A stretch of DNA of 64,000 nucleotides from CBDDHT01 sp965227905 (GTDB lineage: Bacteria > Pseudomonadota > Alphaproteobacteria > Rhizobiales > Methyloligellaceae). Position numbers and translations under genes: made by a program. Below the pieces are notes generated by a model. The model made no database searches, was not told the origin of the DNA, and saw nothing but the letters and a program-made list of their open reading frames with translations. The DNA lies in contig OZ245780.1 in NCBI GenBank assembly GCA_965227905.1, positions 3,534,001 through 3,598,000 of the forward strand, given 5' to 3'. Below are positions 60,677 to 64,000 of this stretch, in pieces (the first letter of the stretch is position 1; each line of letters starts with the position of its first letter).

Positions 60677-61077
60677 TTATAAGGCATTGGCAATCTCATC
60701 GAGGGCACGCGTGTCGGCCTCCGCGCGTTCGATGCCCTTCAAATCGCTTGCGATCAAATGGATGTCCGTGATCCCGACAAAGCCAAGCACATGGCGAAGA
60801 TAGGGCCAGGCGAAATCGATCTCGCTTCCTGCCTTGGTGCCACCCGACGTCAGAACAATGTAAGCGGTTTTATCCTTGAGAAGGCCTTCCGGTCCTTCCC
60901 GTGTGTAGTGAAAGGCCTCTTTCGCACGAACGATCATGTCGATCCATGCTTTGACAGCAGCCGGTACACCGAAATTGTAAATCGGACTGCCAAGCACAAC
61001 GATATCGGCCAACCTCACCTCCCCCAATAGTGCGTCGGAGTGTGCCAGTACGGCCCGCTGCTCTGCCGTTCTCTCAC
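60677..61077 (-). pseudogene. azoR: FMN-dependent NADH-azoreductase, 5' part deleted
   Basis: The remaining frame (about 133 residues) begins at ERTAEQRAVLAHSDALLGEV and continues GSPIYNFGVPAAVKAWIDMI and LTSGGTKAGSEID through the normal C-terminus, the conserved middle and end of AzoR-type flavodoxin-like azoreductases (usually about 200 residues). The N-terminal 70-80 residues, including the flavin phosphate loop, are missing and the coding frame runs into a divergent LysR fragment, so the gene is broken by a deletion. Confidence 0.8.
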
Positions 61078-61592
61078 AAGGCGAAGGGTTCGACCTTGCG
61101 ATCAGGATTGGTGTGCTTGAGGATTCGACACTGATCGCTCGAAGAATCGCGCGTGTTCACCATGTCGTTTGTGCCGCGCCTGAATTTTTCCAGGAACGAG
61201 GTCGTCCAAACCATCCGCAGGATATCGAGGGCTGGCCCGGCCTTTGCTATGGCAATCTCCCCAATCCACCACTGTGGACATATCGGGGACCAACGGGTGA
61301 GAGGGGCGCGGTTCGGGTCGACACGCGCTTTCAGGCAACAAACGGCGATGCCTTGCGTGAGGCAGCGATTGCAGGGCTTGGCGTGCTCTGCGAACCGAGC
61401 TTCATCGTGCATGGCGCCGTCGAGCGTGGACTTCTCGTTCCGGTTTTGACGGACCATGCCTGGTACGACATGGCGATCCATGCCGTCTATCCGCAAACGC
61501 GGCATCTTTCGTCACGCGTTCGGCGTTTCATCGACTTTCTTGATCAACGGTTCGGGTCAACCCCCTATTGGGACGCGTTTCTTGCTGGTTAA
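61078..61592 (+). pseudogene. LysR family regulator, 5' part deleted
   Basis: The frame resumes at EGFDLAIRIGVLEDSTLIAR and runs to the normal stop with the effector-domain C-terminus (HLSSRVRRFIDFLDQRFGS). The whole DNA-binding domain and the first part of the effector domain (about 120 residues) are absent. In related genomes such LysR genes are divergent from azoR; here the shared 5' region is gone, with the junction at about 61072-61083. The fragment cannot bind DNA. Confidence 0.8.
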
Positions 61593-61825
61593 ATCTGCGG
61601 CTTCCAGCGAGACCGGCCTCATCGAACAAGCAAGCGCCGCCGGCATCGAATTGCCGAAGTGAGGTATGCAAATACGCGACCGCTGCAATTGCCCAAGCTG
61701 TCAATCAGGGGATGGTCGGCTGTTGTCTGTTCGAAAACAGGCTTCTTCCGTCAGGCGGGCTGATTACGACTTATGACCCATAGCAGACATTCATGCGCCC
61801 TACAATTTCTAACTTCATGGACGCA

Positions 61826-62323
61826 TCAACAAAAGAAACAAAGCCGGCACATGCGATCGATGTCGCCCACGATGGTGTTGAACAAGCCCTTAATCTTCTT
61901 GATCAGGGTAGCGTTCTTTTTCCGGTCGCAACGGTAGGTGCTGTTTTGCTCGATCATTGCCTTAGACGGAAATCTCTTGGCATGCTCGCGAAGCTTGCGA
62001 CGGAAATAACTCGACACCTTATTGAGAGAATCGCGTTTTACGCAAGGTCCCGCAACCGCCCAAATGCGTCGCTCCACGCGCGACGTAGACTCGCAATAAT
62101 TTAGGAAGGCCTCGTACTTGGCATACGTCCCAATGTTCTTCCGGAGCTGCTTTTGCTGTGCCGCACTGAGACGATTGAGACCGACCTTGGCCTCGACTGC
62201 CGAGACCGGAGAGATCGCGAACACGAATATGACCAAGGGCAAGACAAGCACGCGCGGAAAGTGAGGCCGAAGCAAAGTACGCGGCGACCGGCCTTCAGTC
62301 TGTGTGCCGGGCTTACTCGACAT
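61826..62323 (-). CDS. Hypothetical secreted or lipoprotein-like small protein (165 aa)
   Basis: From ATG 62323 the product has a signal anchor (about 20-43, VLVLPLVIFVFAISPVSA) followed by a helical, Lys/Arg-rich domain containing several Cys (CESTSRVERR, GPCVKRD, YRCDRKK, CRLCFFC). I recognise no domain. Periplasmic location is likely. The conserved-looking YAKYEAFLNYC segment suggests a small helical fold. Confidence 0.55.
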   Translation of the reverse strand: MSSKPGTQTEGRSPRTLLRPHFPRVLVLPLVIFVFAISPVSAVEAKVGLNRLSAAQQKQLRKNIGTYAKYEAFLNYCESTSRVERRIWAVAGPCVKRDSLNKVSSYFRRKLREHAKRFPSKAMIEQNSTYRCDRKKNATLIKKIKGLFNTIVGDIDRMCRLCFFC

Positions 62324-62531
62324 AGCTTCACTACCTTTAATCGCCGTCAGCGCCGCTCGAAAGCGGCTCTCCCGGGCGGACCTGCCGCAACCTGAACCTC
62401 GCGCCACCTAACGAGATGGCGCATCGGAATGCGACGATCGGCACCAATATCGGCATGATTAATAGTTGCGAGCTCGTGTCAACAATCAATGGAGCCTGCC
62501 CCCCAGCAACAGAAGCCAGAGGCATCGCGGC

Positions 62532-63440
62532 CTATGGAGCGACAAACCGGTAACCAGAGCCCGCCTTTTCGACACGTCCGATACCAGGAGATGGAAGGTG
62601 GAAGCCGATGATTCTGGTTTTTTCCGCAGCCAGCTGATCCAGAAGTGACGTTCGTGTCTTGGCGCCCATTTCTCGGTCCTGATCATTGCCCATCAGCCAG
62701 CTCGGCTTTTCGAATGCGACGTGATGGTTCGTAATCGCGTCCCCAATCACCATCGCGCTTTCGCTTCCGGACCGTATCTCGAACGCCATGTGTCCCGGCG
62801 TGTGACCGGCCGTATCTCGCGCAAGGATGCCGGGAAGGATTTCTTCTCCGGGCTTGAAGAAACGCACCTTGTCTTCGATCGCCTTGAAGCGGTTTGCCGC
62901 ACCGACCGCAAATGCCTGGCGTTCTGCGCCAATCGTGTTGACGGTTTCAGGATCGATCCAATAATCCCACTCCGCCTTGCCGATCATGTAGGAAGCATTG
63001 GGCAGTAGCAGTTCGTCGAAATCGTCCAACACGCCCCAAAGATGATCGGGATGCGCATGGGTGAACACAACATGGGTGACATCCCCGGGCGCCACACCCT
63101 GCGCCTCCATGGCTTCGATGAGCTTTCCGGAACTTGATTGGAAATTCGGCCCGGAGCCCACATCGAAAAGGATCGTGCGGTTCTCATCCCGAACCAATGT
63201 CAGATTGCACGGCGGGGTGACCTCCTCGGCCGAGATATCGAACCGTTTGAGGATCTGTTTAAGCTCGGTTGCCGGCAATCCATCGAACACCAGGCTTCCC
63301 GGGAGCGTCAGATGTCCATCACTCAGAACATCAATGGACAGCTTGCCCAAAGTCATTTGGGGTTTCGCTAATGCCGGAAAAGGAATTCCGCCGGCGAGGG
63401 CTGCTGTTGCTGCGAGAAATCCGCGTCGTGTCATGGCCAT
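62532..63440 (-). CDS. Metallo-beta-lactamase fold hydrolase with Tat signal
   Basis: The 302-residue protein starts at ATG 63440 (MAMTRRGFLAATAALAGG, a twin-arginine signal; GGAG upstream). The MBL motif THAHPDHLWG (HxHxDH), DTAGHTPGHM and GDAITNHHV give the zinc ligands. It is exported, and its position after a rhodanese-like gene suggests sulfur chemistry, as with persulfide dioxygenases, although that family is usually cytosolic. Quorum-quenching lactonase is an alternative. Confidence 0.9.
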   Translation of the reverse strand: MAMTRRGFLAATAALAGGIPFPALAKPQMTLGKLSIDVLSDGHLTLPGSLVFDGLPATELKQILKRFDISAEEVTPPCNLTLVRDENRTILFDVGSGPNFQSSSGKLIEAMEAQGVAPGDVTHVVFTHAHPDHLWGVLDDFDELLLPNASYMIGKAEWDYWIDPETVNTIGAERQAFAVGAANRFKAIEDKVRFFKPGEEILPGILARDTAGHTPGHMAFEIRSGSESAMVIGDAITNHHVAFEKPSWLMGNDQDREMGAKTRTSLLDQLAAEKTRIIGFHLPSPGIGRVEKAGSGYRFVAP

Positions 63441-63487
63441 AAATTCAACTCCAACCCTATCGTAAAGCCGTGTTCTCGTGAGAGTTT

Positions 63488-64000
63488 CTATGCCACCGAC
63501 CGGCGGGACATTGCATGTGTGGTGAGCCGATAAGAGTCGCGCTCCTGTTGATCCAGCTGATCGACCAACCCAATCTCCCATGCCAAATAGGCCTTGGCCG
63601 CGGCTTCGCTGCCGTTGGGGGTATTGCGTTGGTGAACGTGGTACAGCAGATCGACACTCTCTGAATCTGTCGGCTCATCGGGTGTTGCAACAATTTGGAA
63701 GCCTGCGTCCTTCCAGGCACCTTCGTCTCCGGAAAGACGCACGATGTCGGAGATGCCGAGTTCGCCAAGTCTTTGAGCGGCCAGCGCAGCCACAATATCG
63801 GTCTTTGCAATGAGGATGATGTTTGCATCCGGTGCAAGGTCGAGCTTTCCCAGACTTGGACGCATCGACCATCTGGCGCCGTCAATGTGCCCCGCACGAT
63901 AGGCCGAGACCGACCGCAGATCCAAGATCAGAGCATCGTTCGTCTCCACCTGGCGTTTCGCGCCTTCCGGTGAGACCGATGAGACCGCTGAGACCTGGTA
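63488..64000 (-). CDS. Rhodanese-like protein, 5' end beyond the window
   Basis: The frame is open from the window edge. ALILDLRSVSAYRAGHIDGARWS is the rhodanese entrance motif; the following IILIAKTDI should hold the catalytic Cys but has Lys/Thr, so this domain is probably inactive. GDEGAWKDAGFQIV matches a typical rhodanese C-terminus. Multidomain rhodaneses often end with such a domain. Near the edge three 9-bp direct repeats (TGAGACCGN) encode a Ser/Val stretch. It is followed by the MBL-fold gene 47 bp downstream. Confidence 0.75.
   Translation of the reverse strand, partial: YQVSAVSSVSPEGAKRQVETNDALILDLRSVSAYRAGHIDGARWSMRPSLGKLDLAPDANIILIAKTDIVAALAAQRLGELGISDIVRLSGDEGAWKDAGFQIVATPDEPTDSESVDLLYHVHQRNTPNGSEAAAKAYLAWEIGLVDQLDQQERDSYRLTTHAMSRRSVA

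Noticed and set aside
61593..61825. Possible small genes after the LysR fragment
   Set aside because: Frames are short, lack ribosome sites and show no recognisable protein pattern.

Overview
The window looks like chromosomal DNA of an alphaproteobacterium, most likely of the Hyphomicrobiales (Rhizobiales) type. Moderately high GC, Irr-type iron control palindromes (TTAGAA-N3-TTCTAA), many LysR regulators, a TadG-like pilus protein, MipA/OmpV and Omp25/31-like barrels and many cytosolic hybrid kinases all fit this. The genus cannot be named from sequence alone. No phage, transposase, CRISPR array, rRNA or tRNA gene was recognised.

Left part (1-15200): iron and metal handling. A minus-strand operon encodes an imelysin, an outer-membrane barrel, a thioredoxin-fold HCCA-isomerase-like protein, a di-heme DUF1111 oxidoreductase and a second imelysin that runs off the left edge. 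It is followed by a coupled 63-aa protein/DUF2325 pair, a LysR regulator, bacterioferritin-associated ferredoxin, bacterioferritin, a nine-cysteine protein and a ferric-iron binding protein with Irr-like boxes. Three copies of a shared 38-bp motif lie upstream of the imelysin operon, upstream of the DUF2325 pair and across the start of the LysR gene. At the third copy the implied minus-strand promoter would drive no protein but a structured RNA of about 190 nt ending in a strong terminator. A LysR-controlled regulon with its own small RNA is the most interesting proposal here.

Middle part (15300-40200): metabolic and envelope genes. These include a PLP aminotransferase, rpsU with an apparent CTG start, a fatty-acid desaturase, two copies of a long palindromic repeat, DUF454, an atypical alkaline phosphatase, a beta-barrel, a TPR-sulfotransferase, a response regulator with a 4 x 12-residue tail, hydrolases and a CNNM/CorC protein. 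A compact cluster follows: a DMT exporter, two tandem ATP-grasp ligases and a TTC38-like TPR protein. Next comes a six-gene operon around a ferric-reductase-like membrane domain fused to a Rieske domain.

Right part (40200-59500): signalling and surface polymer. It holds a TadG-like protein, two histidine kinases, a REC-EAL phosphodiesterase, a PAN-domain secreted protein with no canonical start, and a tightly overlapping three-gene operon (REC/zinc-cluster/degenerate-GGDEF-like regulator, family 2 glycosyltransferase, HlyD-like partner). A response-regulator/HPt pair, a porin and a PilZ-histidine kinase fusion follow. Together they suggest c-di-GMP-linked control of an exopolysaccharide.

Right edge (59500-64000): a DMT transporter, a deletion scar that has removed the 5' halves of a divergent azoreductase/LysR pair, a small secreted protein, a Tat-exported metallo-beta-lactamase-fold hydrolase and a rhodanese-like protein cut by the window end.
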